A stretch of 64,000 nucleotides of DNA, taken from contig NZ_CP035300.1 of the NCBI RefSeq assembly GCF_004114615.1, forward strand, positions 620,001-684,000. The letters run 5' to 3'. The position numbers were made by a program, and so were the translations under genes. Positions 1-8,446 of this stretch are shown piece after piece. The notes under the pieces were generated by a model that made no database searches, was not told where the DNA came from, and saw only the letters and a list, made by a program, of their open reading frames with translations. This DNA comes from Dyella sp. M7H15-1. GTDB lineage: Bacteria > Pseudomonadota > Gammaproteobacteria > Xanthomonadales > Rhodanobacteraceae. Within the stretch, counting starts at the first letter, position 1, and the number at the start of each line of letters is the position of its first letter.

Positions 1-42
1 ACGCGATGGGTCAAGGGCCTTTTCTTAATTTACGGAATCAAC

Positions 43-1716
43 ATGACTGAAAGTTTTGCCGAGCTGTTTGAACAGAGCCAACAGGCCATCTCCAAACTGA
101 AGCCGGGCGCCATCGTCACTGGCATCGTGGTGGAAATTCGCAACGATGTCGTTGTGATCAACGCGGGCCTCAAGAGCGAAGGCATCGTCCCGATCGAGCA
201 GTTCAAAGACGAGAAGGGTGAGTTGGAAGTGCAGGTAGGCGATGAGGTGAAGGTTGCCCTCGACGCCCTGGAAGACGGTTTCGGCGAGACCAAGCTCTCC
301 CGCGAGAAGGCCAAGCGTTCCATGGTGTGGGACGACCTCGAGCAGGCCTTCGACAAGGAAGAGACCATCACCGGCATGATCTCCGGCAAGGTCAAGGGCG
401 GCTTCACCGTCGACATCAAGGATGTCCGCGCGTTCCTGCCGGGCTCGCTGGTCGATGTGCGTCCGGTGCGCGATCCGGTGTACCTGGAAGGCAAGGCCCT
501 CGAATTCAAGATCATCAAGCTGGACCGCAAGCGCAACAATGTCGTGGTCAGCCGCCGTGCTGTCGTCGAGACCGAATTCTCCGAGGAGCGCGAGAAGCTG
601 CTGGAACGCCTGACCGAAGGCGCGGTGGTGAAGGGCACGGTCAAGAACCTCACCGACTACGGCGCGTTCGTGGACCTGGGCGGCATCGACGGCCTGCTGC
701 ACATCACCGACATGGCGTGGAAGCGCGTGCGTCATCCGTCCGAAGTGGTCAATGTGGGCGATGAGCTCGATGTGCGCGTGCTGAAGTACGACCGCGAGCG
801 CAACCGCGTATCGTTGGGTCTGAAGCAGCTGGGCGACGACCCATGGGTCGCCATCTCACGTCGCTACCCGGTCGGCAGCCGTTTGTTCGGCAAAGTTTCC
901 AACGTCACTGATTACGGCTGCTTTGTTGAGATCGAACCGGGCGTCGAAGGTCTGGTTCACGTTTCCGAAATGGATTGGACCAACAAAAATGTCAATCCGG
1001 CCAAGGTCGTGCAGGTTGGCGATGAGACCGAAGTGATGGTGCTGGACGTGGATGAAGAGCGTCGTCGCATCTCGCTGGGTATCAAGCAGACCCGATCGAA
1101 CCCGTGGGAAGCTTTTGCAGCAATGCACAAGAAGAATGACAAGGTGTCCGGACAGATCAAGTCGATCACCGACTTCGGTATCTTCATCGGCCTGGACGGC
1201 GGCATCGATGGTCTGGTTCACCTGTCCGACATCTCCTGGCAGGTTTCTGGCGAAGACCTTGTGCGCAACTTCAAGAAGGGCGACGAAATCGAGGCTGTGG
1301 TGCTGGCCGTGGATCCAGAGCGTGAGCGCATTTCGCTCGGCATCAAGCAGATGGAGCAGGATCCGTTCGGTCACTTCATGGCAGTGCATCCACGCGGCGC
1401 CATCGTCAACGGTACCGTGAAGGAAGTGGATGCCAAGGGCGCGGTGATCGACTTGGGCGACGGCGTCGAAGGTTACCTGCGCGCTAGCGACATCGCCAAG
1501 GATCGCATCGACGATGCTACTCAGCATCTGAAGGTGGGCGACAAGGTCGAAGCCAAGTTCACCGGTATGGACCGTAAGGGTCGCCAGCTCTCGCTGTCGA
1601 TTCGCGCCAAGGACGAGGAAGAGCTGCAAGACGCCATGGCCGAATACTCGTCCGCGTCGAGTGGCACGACCAAGCTTGGTGATCTGCTCAAGCAGCAGCT
1701 CAACAAAACCGAGTAA
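43..1716 (+). CDS. rpsA: 30S ribosomal protein S1
   Basis: Ribosomal protein S1 binds mRNA on the 30S subunit and helps unfold and place it for initiation. The 557-residue product has the usual length. It shows the expected series of about six S1 (OB-fold) repeats, with the repeated pattern 'G.V..(I/V)TD(Y/F)G.F(V/I)....G..GL(V/L)H.(S/T)(D/E)' clearest near residues 195-230, 280-315 and 365-400. The start ATG opens the typical '[12 protein letters not shown]' N-terminus. The ihfB gene follows in the same direction after 68 bases that hold a perfect hairpin, the standard rpsA-ihfB arrangement. Identification is secure. Confidence 0.98.
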   Translation: MTESFAELFEQSQQAISKLKPGAIVTGIVVEIRNDVVVINAGLKSEGIVPIEQFKDEKGELEVQVGDEVKVALDALEDGFGETKLSREKAKRSMVWDDLEQAFDKEETITGMISGKVKGGFTVDIKDVRAFLPGSLVDVRPVRDPVYLEGKALEFKIIKLDRKRNNVVVSRRAVVETEFSEEREKLLERLTEGAVVKGTVKNLTDYGAFVDLGGIDGLLHITDMAWKRVRHPSEVVNVGDELDVRVLKYDRERNRVSLGLKQLGDDPWVAISRRYPVGSRLFGKVSNVTDYGCFVEIEPGVEGLVHVSEMDWTNKNVNPAKVVQVGDETEVMVLDVDEERRRISLGIKQTRSNPWEAFAAMHKKNDKVSGQIKSITDFGIFIGLDGGIDGLVHLSDISWQVSGEDLVRNFKKGDEIEAVVLAVDPERERISLGIKQMEQDPFGHFMAVHPRGAIVNGTVKEVDAKGAVIDLGDGVEGYLRASDIAKDRIDDATQHLKVGDKVEAKFTGMDRKGRQLSLSIRAKDEEELQDAMAEYSSASSGTTKLGDLLKQQLNKTE

Positions 1717-1728
1717 TGTAGTGCCTGC

Positions 1729-1755
1729 ATCGGGGCGGTGTTGCACCGCCCCGAT
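1729..1755 (+). promoter_or_regulatory. Intercistronic hairpin between rpsA and ihfB
   Basis: Perfect 12-bp GC-rich inverted repeat (ATCGGGGCGGTG, loop TTG, CACCGCCCCGAT). It is not followed by a T-run, so it is more likely an RNA-stability or attenuation structure limiting ihfB relative to rpsA than a strong intrinsic terminator. Function is inferred. Confidence 0.6.
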
Positions 1756-1784
1756 TCGTTCCACGTCACGGACATTGGGGACCC

Positions 1785-2087
1785 ATGACCAAATCCGAGC
1801 TGATTGAGGCGCTGGCCAGGCGTCAAACCCATCTTGCGTTTGGCGACGTCGAGCTGGCGGTCAAGAACGTCATCGAGCAGATGAGCCAGGCCCTGGCCAG
1901 CGGTGAGCGTATTGAGGTTCGCGGCTTTGGCAGCTTTGCCCTGCATTACCGGCCTCCGCGCATGGGCCGCAATCCCAAGACTGGCGATGCGGTTGCGTTG
2001 CCTGGCAAGCATGTTCCGCATTTCAAGCCCGGCAAGGAGCTGCGCGAACGCGTCAACATGCATCTGATGGAAATGCGGGAAGACTGA
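1785..2087 (+). CDS. ihfB: Integration host factor subunit beta
   Basis: IHF-beta pairs with IHF-alpha to bend DNA at specific sites in recombination, replication and transcription. The 100-residue product is the normal size. It carries the HU/IHF signature around residues 46-65 ([20 protein letters not shown]) and the conserved N-terminus '[14 protein letters not shown]'. It lies 68 bases after rpsA. A Tn3-family element begins 83 bases downstream, so the normal downstream neighbour is displaced by about 9.4 kb. Confidence 0.97.
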   Translation: MTKSELIEALARRQTHLAFGDVELAVKNVIEQMSQALASGERIEVRGFGSFALHYRPPRMGRNPKTGDAVALPGKHVPHFKPGKELRERVNMHLMEMRED

Positions 2088-2112
2088 TCTTCATCGCTTC
2101 AACACGGTTATC

Positions 2113-2156
2113 CGACAGGCAGGTGGCTTAGGGTTGGTCTTGCCTTTCTTTTTTTC
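2113..2156 (+). terminator. Possible ihfB terminator
   Basis: A short AGGCA...TGCCT inverted repeat is followed by TTCTTTTTTT just before the tandem GGGACTC repeats and the transposon end. The stem is only five pairs with a long loop, so this is weak evidence for an intrinsic terminator. Confidence 0.3.
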
Positions 2157-2169
2157 GGGACTCGGGACT
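2157..2169. repeat. GGGACTC tandem repeat, left part of the split target array
   Basis: Nearly two copies of the heptamer GGGACTC directly abut the left transposon end. The array resumes at 11540 with four more copies. The last six bases (GGGACT, 2164-2169) equal the six bases immediately right of the transposon (11540-11545), as expected for a target duplication, although the periodic target makes this only suggestive. Confidence 0.75.
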
Positions 2170-2209
2170 GGTGTTACCTTGATTTAGGTGCAAAAAGTAA
2201 CGCTTCGCG
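2170..2209 (+). repeat. Left terminal inverted repeat of the Tn3-family element
   Basis: Forty bases starting GGTGTTACCTTGATTT. Compared with the complement of 11500-11539 I count three mismatches. This length is typical of Tn3-family ends. Confidence 0.92.
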
Positions 2210-2544
2210 ACCTTCTACATCACTTTGACTGTATTAGAAAAAGCTGTACGTCGTTTTGACGAATAGCTTTACAATCAAAGAGTTGCTGTTACCCCTTTTT
2301 GAGACCCTCATTCGCGCTCATTGGCGATAGCCCGCGATAATTTTGCTGCAAATAGTGACACTTCGGTTTTGGCGGCAGGCCGAAACGGCTGGACTGAAAC
2401 TTGGCGGTCAACGCGAGGAACGAGCGCGAGGTCGGGCTGATTTCGTGGCCTTCTTCACCGGACCCGCACGCTTGGCCTTCGTTACTGGTCCCTGGGCCCG
2501 GAGAATGGCCGGCAAGTCCCCTAACGTGGCCCACTGGCGTTCTA

Positions 2545-3389
2545 GAGCATGTCGTCATAAGATTCTGAGCCACATGACGAGGCAGCGAATTTGCACAGCG
2601 GCAAGGAAAGAGGACAGATTCTTCGCGTAGCGTGTCGCCACACCACGCCACTGTTTCAGGTACAAAAACGCATTCTCAACCAGGTGGCGATGACGATACA
2701 GGTACGTGTCGTAGTCGCGCGGCTCTTTTCGGTTTTTACGTGGCGGAATATGCGCCTGCATGCCTTGCTCATGAGCCTGCTCAACAATGGCATCACTGTC
2801 ATAACCTTTGTCGGCCATGAGATGCTCAGCAGGAATGTCTTTGATCAGTTCCGCGGCCTGCGAACAATCTGCCCGGGTACCCTCTGTAACAAGAATTCGG
2901 ACTGGCATACCATGCGCATCCACGGCCAAATGTATCTTGGTGTTGCGCCCCCTTTTGTGAGACCTATGCCCTGATTGCCGCCACGAGCTCCCGCTGCATG
3001 AGGATGAACCTTGCAGTGACTGGCATCGATCATCAGCCACTCAAAGTCCGGCTCATCCATCACACGTTCCAACAGACCTTCCCATGTGCCGTTATCGCGC
3101 CAGCGACAAAAGCGCCGATGGGTATTCTTCCAATCGCCGTACTCGGGTGGTAAATCTCGCCACGGCGCTCCGGTGCGAAGTATCCAGAACACTGCGTTGA
3201 TGAATTGCCGATTATCTTTGGCTACACGCCCCCATCGGCCCGCTTGACCCGGCAAATGGGGTTCAAGCAAACCCCATTTTTCATCGGAGATGTCATGGCG
3301 TCGATAGGCCGCAGTCACAGAGGATTCCATCCAGCAAGATTCGATGGCGGGTAGTTAACCATATTTCAACACCTCATGACGACAGGCTC
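2545..3389 (-). mobile_element. IS5-family (IS427-like) insertion sequence, copy 1
   Basis: An 845-bp element flanked by TA on both sides (2543-2544 and 3390-3391). The ends are inverted: GAGCATGTCGTCATAAGA at the left and the complement GAGCCTGTCGTCATGAGG at the right. Near-identical 845-bp copies lie at 34358-35202 and 37652-38496, which shows recent activity. This copy sits inside the Tn3-family element and disrupts tnpT. Confidence 0.95.
2555..3330 (-). CDS. IS5-family transposase, two frames joined by -1 frameshift (copy 1)
   Basis: The DDE transposase is encoded in two overlapping frames: N-terminal part 3330-2845 ('MESSVTAAYRRHDISDEKW') and C-terminal part in the frame ending at 2555. 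The second frame is -1 relative to the first, and the minus-strand heptamer A-AAA-GGG at 2956-2950 lies in the overlap, just where the homology passes from one frame to the other. Catalytic residues are visible: first D in 'LMIDASH', second D in 'MADKGYDSD', and the Y(2)R(3)E(6)K signature 'YRHRHLVENAFLYLK'. IS427-group elements are known to use such a frameshift; its use here is inferred. Confidence 0.9.
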
Positions 3390-4234
3390 TAGCGTCTCAA
3401 CGCGAGCCCGGTAAGCGGCCACGTCCTGCTGCGCCGTGGTCAGACTGGTACGGAGGGTTACGAGTTCGTGCTGATGCCGCTCCCGTTCGGTGGTGCGCTC
3501 CTTCTCCATCGCGGCCAGCCGGGTGCGCAGCCCCTTGCTCTCCTGGCGAGCGCGATCCACTTCGGCATGACCGTGATCTTCCGTTGCGCGCAGTTGCTGT
3601 GTCAGGGTCTCGCGCTCCGCGGCCGCCGTCGTTTCTTGCGCCTGGAGACGCGTAGTCACGTTGAGGAATTCGGCTTCCAGCCGTTCGTTCCGCGTTTCCA
3701 GTGCCTCGCGCTGCTGCGTTAGATCGACGAGTTGCGCCGCCTGCTGCTCGACCAGGCGTTGAATATCAGCCAGACGTGCTGCCATGGCCGTTTCAGCTTG
3801 TTGCGCCTGGGCAAGCAGCTGCTGTTGGCGCACTTCTTTCTGTTGAAGGGCCTCCCGCTCGCGATCAAGCGCAGCTCGATCGCTGGCCAGTTGCGCGCGT
3901 TCGCCGGCGACTTCGGCCTGCACGGTTTCGCGGGCCTGCTGCCAGGCCCACGCCCACCATTGTCCCGCCAGTGCTGCGATCTCAGCCGGCGCGTCGGGGA
4001 TCGTCGCTATCGCTTGGTGCGCAGTCAAGCGCGCGCCGAGCGCTTGCCACCAGAAGTCCAGCAACCGCGTGACCGTATTCGGTGAGCCGGTACCGAGGTG
4101 CGCGCGGATCCGTTCCACGGTAGGCCGCTCGCCAGCAGCGACCAGGGCATCGGCGGCGGTGTGAACCTGGGCTTCGGTGATGCCTTTGGTCATGACGGGC
4201 TTTCCTATGTGCGGCGGAGGCGGGTTTGGTGCTA

Positions 4235-4265
4235 TACAAGCGATAAGGGATCGTTATCGCAAGTA
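4235..4265. promoter_or_regulatory. Putative TnpS core recombination site (rst/IR core)
   Basis: Between the divergent tnpT and tnpS genes lie two 12-bp inverted arms, TACAAGCGATAA (4235-4246) and TTATCGCAAGTA (4254-4265), with 10 of 12 positions complementary and a 7-bp centre GGGATCG. That is the geometry of a tyrosine-recombinase crossover site, and the position matches the resolution site of Tn4651-type elements. Confidence 0.7.
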
Positions 4266-4301
4266 CGCAATTCAAATCGTTATGCATAGTACATATTACA
4301 T

Positions 4302-5444
4302 ATGAAACGAAACAGCGATTTGCGGCTTCCCGCCGTGCCTCCTATCCCCGCGCCGGAGCAACTGGCCGAGGAAGCGGCTGCGGCCGTGCGGGAAATCCTG
4401 GCCGAGGTCGCCTCGGCGAATACCACGCGCAGCTACGCGAGTGCGTTGCGCTACTGCGCGGCCTGGTATCAGGGCCGCTACGGCTAGCCATTTGCGCTGC
4501 CGCTGCCCGAAGCCGTGGTGATCCAGTTCATCGTCGACCACTTGGCCCGGCGCGGCGAGACGGCGCTCGCCTGGGAGTTGCCCTCGGCGCTCGATGCCGC
4601 CTTGGTCGAGGCGGGCCTTAAACAACAGTTGGGGCCGCTCAAACTCACCACGATCAGCCATCGCCTCGCGGTGTTGTCCAAAGCTCATCAGGCGCAACTT
4701 GTCGCCAACCCATGCGAGCAACCGGCCGTCCGCCACCTGATCGCACGCGCCCGGCGCGCGGCGGTCAAGCGCGGCGAACGCCCTACCAAGAAGACCGCCA
4801 TTACCCAAATCGAGTTGGCGGCCATGCTGACCACCTGCGACAGCTCCTTGGTCGGTTTGCGCGATCGCGCCTTGCTGCTGTTCGCGTTCGCCAGCGGCGG
4901 GCGCCGGCGCAGTGAAGTGGCTGCTGCTGACATGGCGGATTTACGTCAGGTGGGTGATCGGGCGTTCGTGTACCACTTGGGGCACAGCAAGACCCAGCAG
5001 GCCGGGCCGAGTGCCACCTCGACCCCGGACAAGCCCCTCTTGGGTCCGGCGGCCGATGCGCTGGCCGTCTGGCTCGCGGCCGCTCAGCTCACCGAGGGTC
5101 CGATTTTCCGTCGGTTGTGGCGGCACCGCGTCGGCGGTGGACTTTCGCCCGCCTCGGTCGCCGCCATTGTGCAACGCCGTGCGGCGATGGCGGGACTGGA
5201 GGGGGACTTTGGGGGACACAGCCTACGCTCAGGTTTTGTCACCGAGGGTGGCCGCCAGGGCATCGCTTTGCCGGCGCTCATGGCGATGACTGAGCACCGC
5301 GCCGTGGGCAGCGTGATCGGATACTTTCAGGCCGGCGGTGTGACTGATAACCCTGCGGCACGCTTGCTCGACGATGGCATCCTAAATCCGTCGCCCGAAT
5401 CGTCCACGCCACCGGCTCAGAACAACAGCGTGCCGCGACCTTGA
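4302..5444 (+). pseudogene. tnpS: TnpS-like tyrosine recombinase with in-frame amber codon
   Basis: TnpS is the tyrosine recombinase that resolves transposition cointegrates. An N-terminal SAM-like (core-binding) segment begins at ATG 4302 ('MKRNSDLRLPAVPPIPAPEQ') and continues in the same frame to the stop at 5444. After 61 codons the frame meets TAG (4485-4487), in the sequence GGC-TAC-GGC-TAG-CCA; a single C-to-T change from CAG would explain it. The rest encodes an intact catalytic domain: the first Arg in 'FASGGRRRSE', 'HSLRSGF', and the C-terminal His and Tyr in 'EHRAVGSVIGYFQAG'. GTG codons near 4515 could re-initiate, but that product would lack most of the N-terminal DNA-binding domain. 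Confidence 0.85.
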
Positions 5445-5515
5445 GCGCAGCTATGGTCGGTTGCCAGACACAACGAAAGCAAATTAACATCAGGCACTTG
5501 GAACGGGGAGGCAGG

Positions 5516-6553
5516 ATGCGTCATTGGATCATTGCACTGGGCATCATAATCGTCACGGGGGCTTTTCTCCCCGTGTATGGCGCTGCGCGGACGGCGCCTC
5601 AGACCCCTGGAACAATTATTCCCCAGCCAGACGCAGACATGCAGGTATTGCGCGCCATCCTTTGGCAGCAAGATGATCGCATCGATCTGGCGAAGGCCGA
5701 GATCACGCTCGATCATCTGATCGATCCATCTGTGGACCAAGCGGCGGAGTTAAAAGCGGTTGACCATTGGGCCGATCGCGTGCGGAACCGCATCCCTGCG
5801 GGCGCTACGACTTGGGCAAAGGTGATGGCGATTTACACCACCATCTACGTGCCGGGTCCTTGGAACGACGGCAAGAAGTTTGATTACAACTTTGACGACC
5901 CCTTCGGCAAAGATGTGCATACCACGATGCTTTCCAATTACCTTGCTACACGGCGAGGTAATTGCGTGTCGATGCCGATTTTCTTTGCGATCTTGGCGCA
6001 ACGAATCGGGCTGCAGGTAACTTTGGCAACCGCGCCCAATCACCTACTGGTCAAGGTGAAGCTGGATGACGGGCAATGGAAAAACATTGAGGCCACGAGC
6101 GGCAGCACGCTGACTGATCAGGAGTACATGCAGCGATTCCAGATCACGCAGACAGCCGTCGAGAATGGGCTGTATCTGCGCCCGTTGTCCATGCGGGAGG
6201 CGGTGGTGGCCATGGCGACGCCGTTCCTGGAGGATTACGCCAAGCGCCGCACACCTGAGCAGATCATGGCCATGGCCGATTTAGCCCTAAGTTACGACCC
6301 CAAAGATGTGGGGGCCTTGATGATGAAGGCGTTGGCCTACGACAAGCAGGTGACGATTCAATACCGCAGCAAGTATCCCGATCCACGCCAGTTGAGCCCT
6401 GCCCAGCAGGCGGATTACCGCGCCTTGATGGACGGCTATTTCAAGATCGCCGATCAGCTACAAGCCATGGGCTGGCACCGACGCAGTGCGAAACAGGATG
6501 CGGAATACATGCAAGCCATTCAGAAGGCTAAAACAGCCGAAAACGGAGGTTGA
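5516..6553 (+). CDS. Exported transglutaminase-like cysteine protein
   Basis: A 345-residue protein starting at ATG 5516, chosen because it places a signal peptide ('MRHWIIALGIIIVTGAFLPV', cut near residue 22) at the N-terminus and has GGGGAGG just upstream. The middle (about 100-200 of the mature protein) resembles the transglutaminase-like/SirB1 fold: a Cys in 'RRGNCVSMPIFFAILAQRIG', a His in 'ATAPNHLLVKV' and an acidic residue in 'NIEATSG', in the order expected of a Cys-His-Asp/Glu triad. The C-terminal part looks helical and repeat-like. It is the first gene of a tight three-gene set (3-base gap, then overlap) inside the transposon. The substrate is unknown; a peptidase or a crosslinker/deamidase are both possible. 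Confidence 0.75.
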   Translation: MRHWIIALGIIIVTGAFLPVYGAARTAPQTPGTIIPQPDADMQVLRAILWQQDDRIDLAKAEITLDHLIDPSVDQAAELKAVDHWADRVRNRIPAGATTWAKVMAIYTTIYVPGPWNDGKKFDYNFDDPFGKDVHTTMLSNYLATRRGNCVSMPIFFAILAQRIGLQVTLATAPNHLLVKVKLDDGQWKNIEATSGSTLTDQEYMQRFQITQTAVENGLYLRPLSMREAVVAMATPFLEDYAKRRTPEQIMAMADLALSYDPKDVGALMMKALAYDKQVTIQYRSKYPDPRQLSPAQQADYRALMDGYFKIADQLQAMGWHRRSAKQDAEYMQAIQKAKTAENGG

Positions 6554-6556
6554 ATC

Positions 6557-7123
6557 ATGGTTAAGCAGACAACTTTGGCACTGCTGGCGCTAGCAGCATC
6601 CATATCTAGCCACCAAGCCAACGCAAGTTATGCGAAAGGCAATCCACTGACTTACGTTGACCCATCGGGTAAAGTTGCTTACGTCAATGTCAGCGGCAAC
6701 AACATTACCATCGTGCTGCCCATCGTGTTTCAGGGCGGCACCTGGGATCAGCAACAGGCCATGGCCGGGGCGATCACCGACGCCTGGAATGGACAGTTTG
6801 GGCAATACAACGTGCAAACGACCGTCGTGAACGGTTCGACGCTGACCACCCCCGTCAACACCATTCAAATCGACCCGGGTCAGAGCGATGCGCTCGGGCT
6901 TTCTCGCGTGTATGGCGATGCGATGAGTGGCAAGTGGTTCGCCAAACCGACGCGCACGTGCGGTTTGGACTACGCACATGAAGCCGGCCATTTGATGGGC
7001 CTGGGCGATCATCCGGGGACGAACCAAATCATGGACGACATCACGACCACGCCGACGGTCACTGGGGATGACATCACGTCGATCATCAACTCGCCCGTCA
7101 ACATCATTACGCACGAGCACTGA
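6557..7123 (+). CDS. Exported metzincin-like metalloprotease with Rhs-core remnant
   Basis: A 188-residue product with an N-terminal signal peptide (cut near 'ANA', residue 24). It is followed at once by 'YAKGNPLTYVDPSG', which matches the conserved end of the Rhs repeat-associated core ('..KGNPLTYVDPSG') that normally precedes variable toxin tips. The rest holds 'HEAGHLMGLGDH' near residues 142-153, a zinc-binding HExxHxxGxxH metzincin signature; a Met about 10 residues further ('NQIMDD') could be the Met-turn. A clear GGAGG lies before ATG 6557, three bases after the previous stop. The fold suggests an orphan polymorphic-toxin tip turned into an exported protease. Zinc-site assignment is strong; the Rhs origin and toxicity are inferred. 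Confidence 0.75.
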   Translation: MVKQTTLALLALAASISSHQANASYAKGNPLTYVDPSGKVAYVNVSGNNITIVLPIVFQGGTWDQQQAMAGAITDAWNGQFGQYNVQTTVVNGSTLTTPVNTIQIDPGQSDALGLSRVYGDAMSGKWFAKPTRTCGLDYAHEAGHLMGLGDHPGTNQIMDDITTTPTVTGDDITSIINSPVNIITHEH

Positions 7124-7575
7124 TGAAAGCTGCCCTGATCACCTCATTGTTTTTGACGACCAGCGCCGCGTCGGCAGCACCTGTCGTGTTCAGTAAGATC
7201 TTTGATGTTTGTGCAACGCCTGTCCATGGCGTGCACTACCACATAACTGATGGCCTGGATGCCGCGTCGGGAACGGCCAAGCAAGGCGCCGCCACGGTGA
7301 GCATCTTGATCGGGCGCCATCCGGAGCTGCCACCCGGCATCAAGAACCCATTTGGTACCACCTTGCCAACTGCGATCGTTTTGCAAGGGCAGGCGCCCAA
7401 GGCGGACGGCACTGGCAACGTGAGGTTGTATGCGTATGGCGTGGGCACGGTCAGCATGGGACCCAAGCCCTTCCAGGACCAAATTCTGATCACAGTTCAG
7501 GCCGATAGCGGTGCGATCAATCTCGCCTTGCTCGACAAAGTGGGCCACGCCCTCGTACGTTGCGGGCTGAACTGA
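7123..7575 (+). CDS. Small exported protein, possible partner or immunity protein
   Basis: A 150-residue protein whose ATG overlaps the stop of the metzincin-like gene (TGATG), implying translational coupling. It has a short signal peptide ('MKAALITSLFLTTSAASA'). The mature part is all-beta-like with only two cysteines, one near the N-terminus ('FDVCATP') and one four residues from the C-terminus ('LVRCGLN'), suggesting a disulfide. I recognise no family. The position directly after a toxin-like gene and export to the same compartment make an immunity or inhibitor role plausible, but this is inference from context only. Confidence 0.7.
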   Translation: MKAALITSLFLTTSAASAAPVVFSKIFDVCATPVHGVHYHITDGLDAASGTAKQGAATVSILIGRHPELPPGIKNPFGTTLPTAIVLQGQAPKADGTGNVRLYAYGVGTVSMGPKPFQDQILITVQADSGAINLALLDKVGHALVRCGLN

Positions 7576-7771
7576 CGCAACAGAGCCTGCACGCCTATGA
7601 GCAAGGTCATCAAAGCTATCGTTTCCTGCTCGGGGATGTACTGCGGAAACGCTCGCTTTGCGTCAGCCTGCACCCCTGCTTGCTAGAGGGCACGGTTTTT
7701 TTGGCGGTTCCGGCTTAGAACTCCTTATCGGGGTAGTTACAAATAGCCAAAGACGAACACCTCGCGAATCG
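7576..7771. other. Non-coding gap inside the transposon
   Basis: Lies between convergent genes. I see no convincing gene, no clear terminator and no tandem repeat here; the T-run near 7695 has no strong stem before it. Confidence 0.5.
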
Positions 7772-8407
7772 TTATCGGCAATGCCCTGTCAGCAGCGACG
7801 TGACGTGCAACCGAAACTGGTCAGGGGTGAACGTCGTGATCGGTTCACGCTGCGGCCACACCTTCATGATGGCAGCTCGGAAATTGGCGGGCATACTGCC
7901 TTGCTCGGGACCAATGATGTAGGTCTGCGCGGTGGTGACCGCATAGTGCGGATACATTTGCCGCGCGACATCTTCGAACCGACCAGGATCGATGGCGTCT
8001 TCGGCAAACACCAACAAGGCCACGAGTGCACCGCACCGGTCGCAACGCACCTCTTCGACAGGGATGGTGCCGCCGGGCATCGAATGCTTTGCTGCCAGGG
8101 GCGGTGGTGGCGTACTGCTCGGGCCGCGAATAGACTCCAGCGCCGTCACAATCTCATGCGACAAGGGTTCCAATATCGCGCGCCGTTGGACAAACATCGC
8201 CTCGCGTTCGTCGCCGGCGATTTCGGTAACCACGCAGGTTTCGCCCGACGCGGTACCCGTAACGCACAGGCGTCCCAATTCACCCAGCTCGGCGTGCCGA
8301 AAAACGTAGGCGATGCCGCCCGGCAATGGATCACGACGAAAGGACACATTCGGTGGCAGTTTTAATCCTGCAGCCACTTCGGCGGGCGATTTGCGTTGGG
8401 TAGTCAT
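7772..8407 (-). CDS. Hypothetical protein encoded downstream of tnpA
   Basis: A 211-residue protein starting 39 bases after the tnpA stop on the same strand, so probably co-transcribed with it. No signal peptide or membrane segment. The N-terminal half is beta-rich, with a Pro-rich linker near residues 93-100 ('SSTPPPPLA'), then a single 'CDRCG' motif near 121-125 that could be half of a zinc site. I do not recognise the family. Its placement between the transposase and the passenger cassette suggests an accessory function of the transposon rather than a cargo trait, but nothing in the sequence proves this. Confidence 0.65.
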   Translation of the reverse strand: MTTQRKSPAEVAAGLKLPPNVSFRRDPLPGGIAYVFRHAELGELGRLCVTGTASGETCVVTEIAGDEREAMFVQRRAILEPLSHEIVTALESIRGPSSTPPPPLAAKHSMPGGTIPVEEVRCDRCGALVALLVFAEDAIDPGRFEDVARQMYPHYAVTTAQTYIIGPEQGSMPANFRAAIMKVWPQREPITTFTPDQFRLHVTSLLTGHCR

Positions 8408-8446
8408 GTGAAATTCCGTTCGAGCTCGTGGTTGCTTCCGACTACG

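Larger units (their letters stand above)
2408..4193 (-). pseudogene. tnpT: TnpT-like resolution accessory protein, interrupted by an IS
   Basis: TnpT proteins are coiled-coil DNA-binding partners of the tyrosine recombinase TnpS in Tn4651-type transposons and promote cointegrate resolution. The open frame from 4193 has a KfrA-type helix-turn-helix N-terminus (residues 1-60, 'ITEAQVHTAADALVAAGERP') and a long coiled coil rich in Q, E, R and A (about 90-265). At 3390 the frame runs into an IS and ends as '...LEPVVMRC' at 3366. If the IS and one TA copy are removed, the frame continues exactly from 2542 to a stop at 2408-2410, restoring a basic, Lys/Arg-rich tail and a protein of about 312 residues. 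The gene was therefore intact before the IS. The truncated 275-residue form might still bind DNA. Confidence 0.85.

Noticed and set aside
7658-8365. A 235-codon plus-strand frame overlapping the gene behind tnpA
   Set aside because: The minus-strand frame has a better start position behind tnpA, balanced composition and a CxxC motif; the plus-strand translation looks random.
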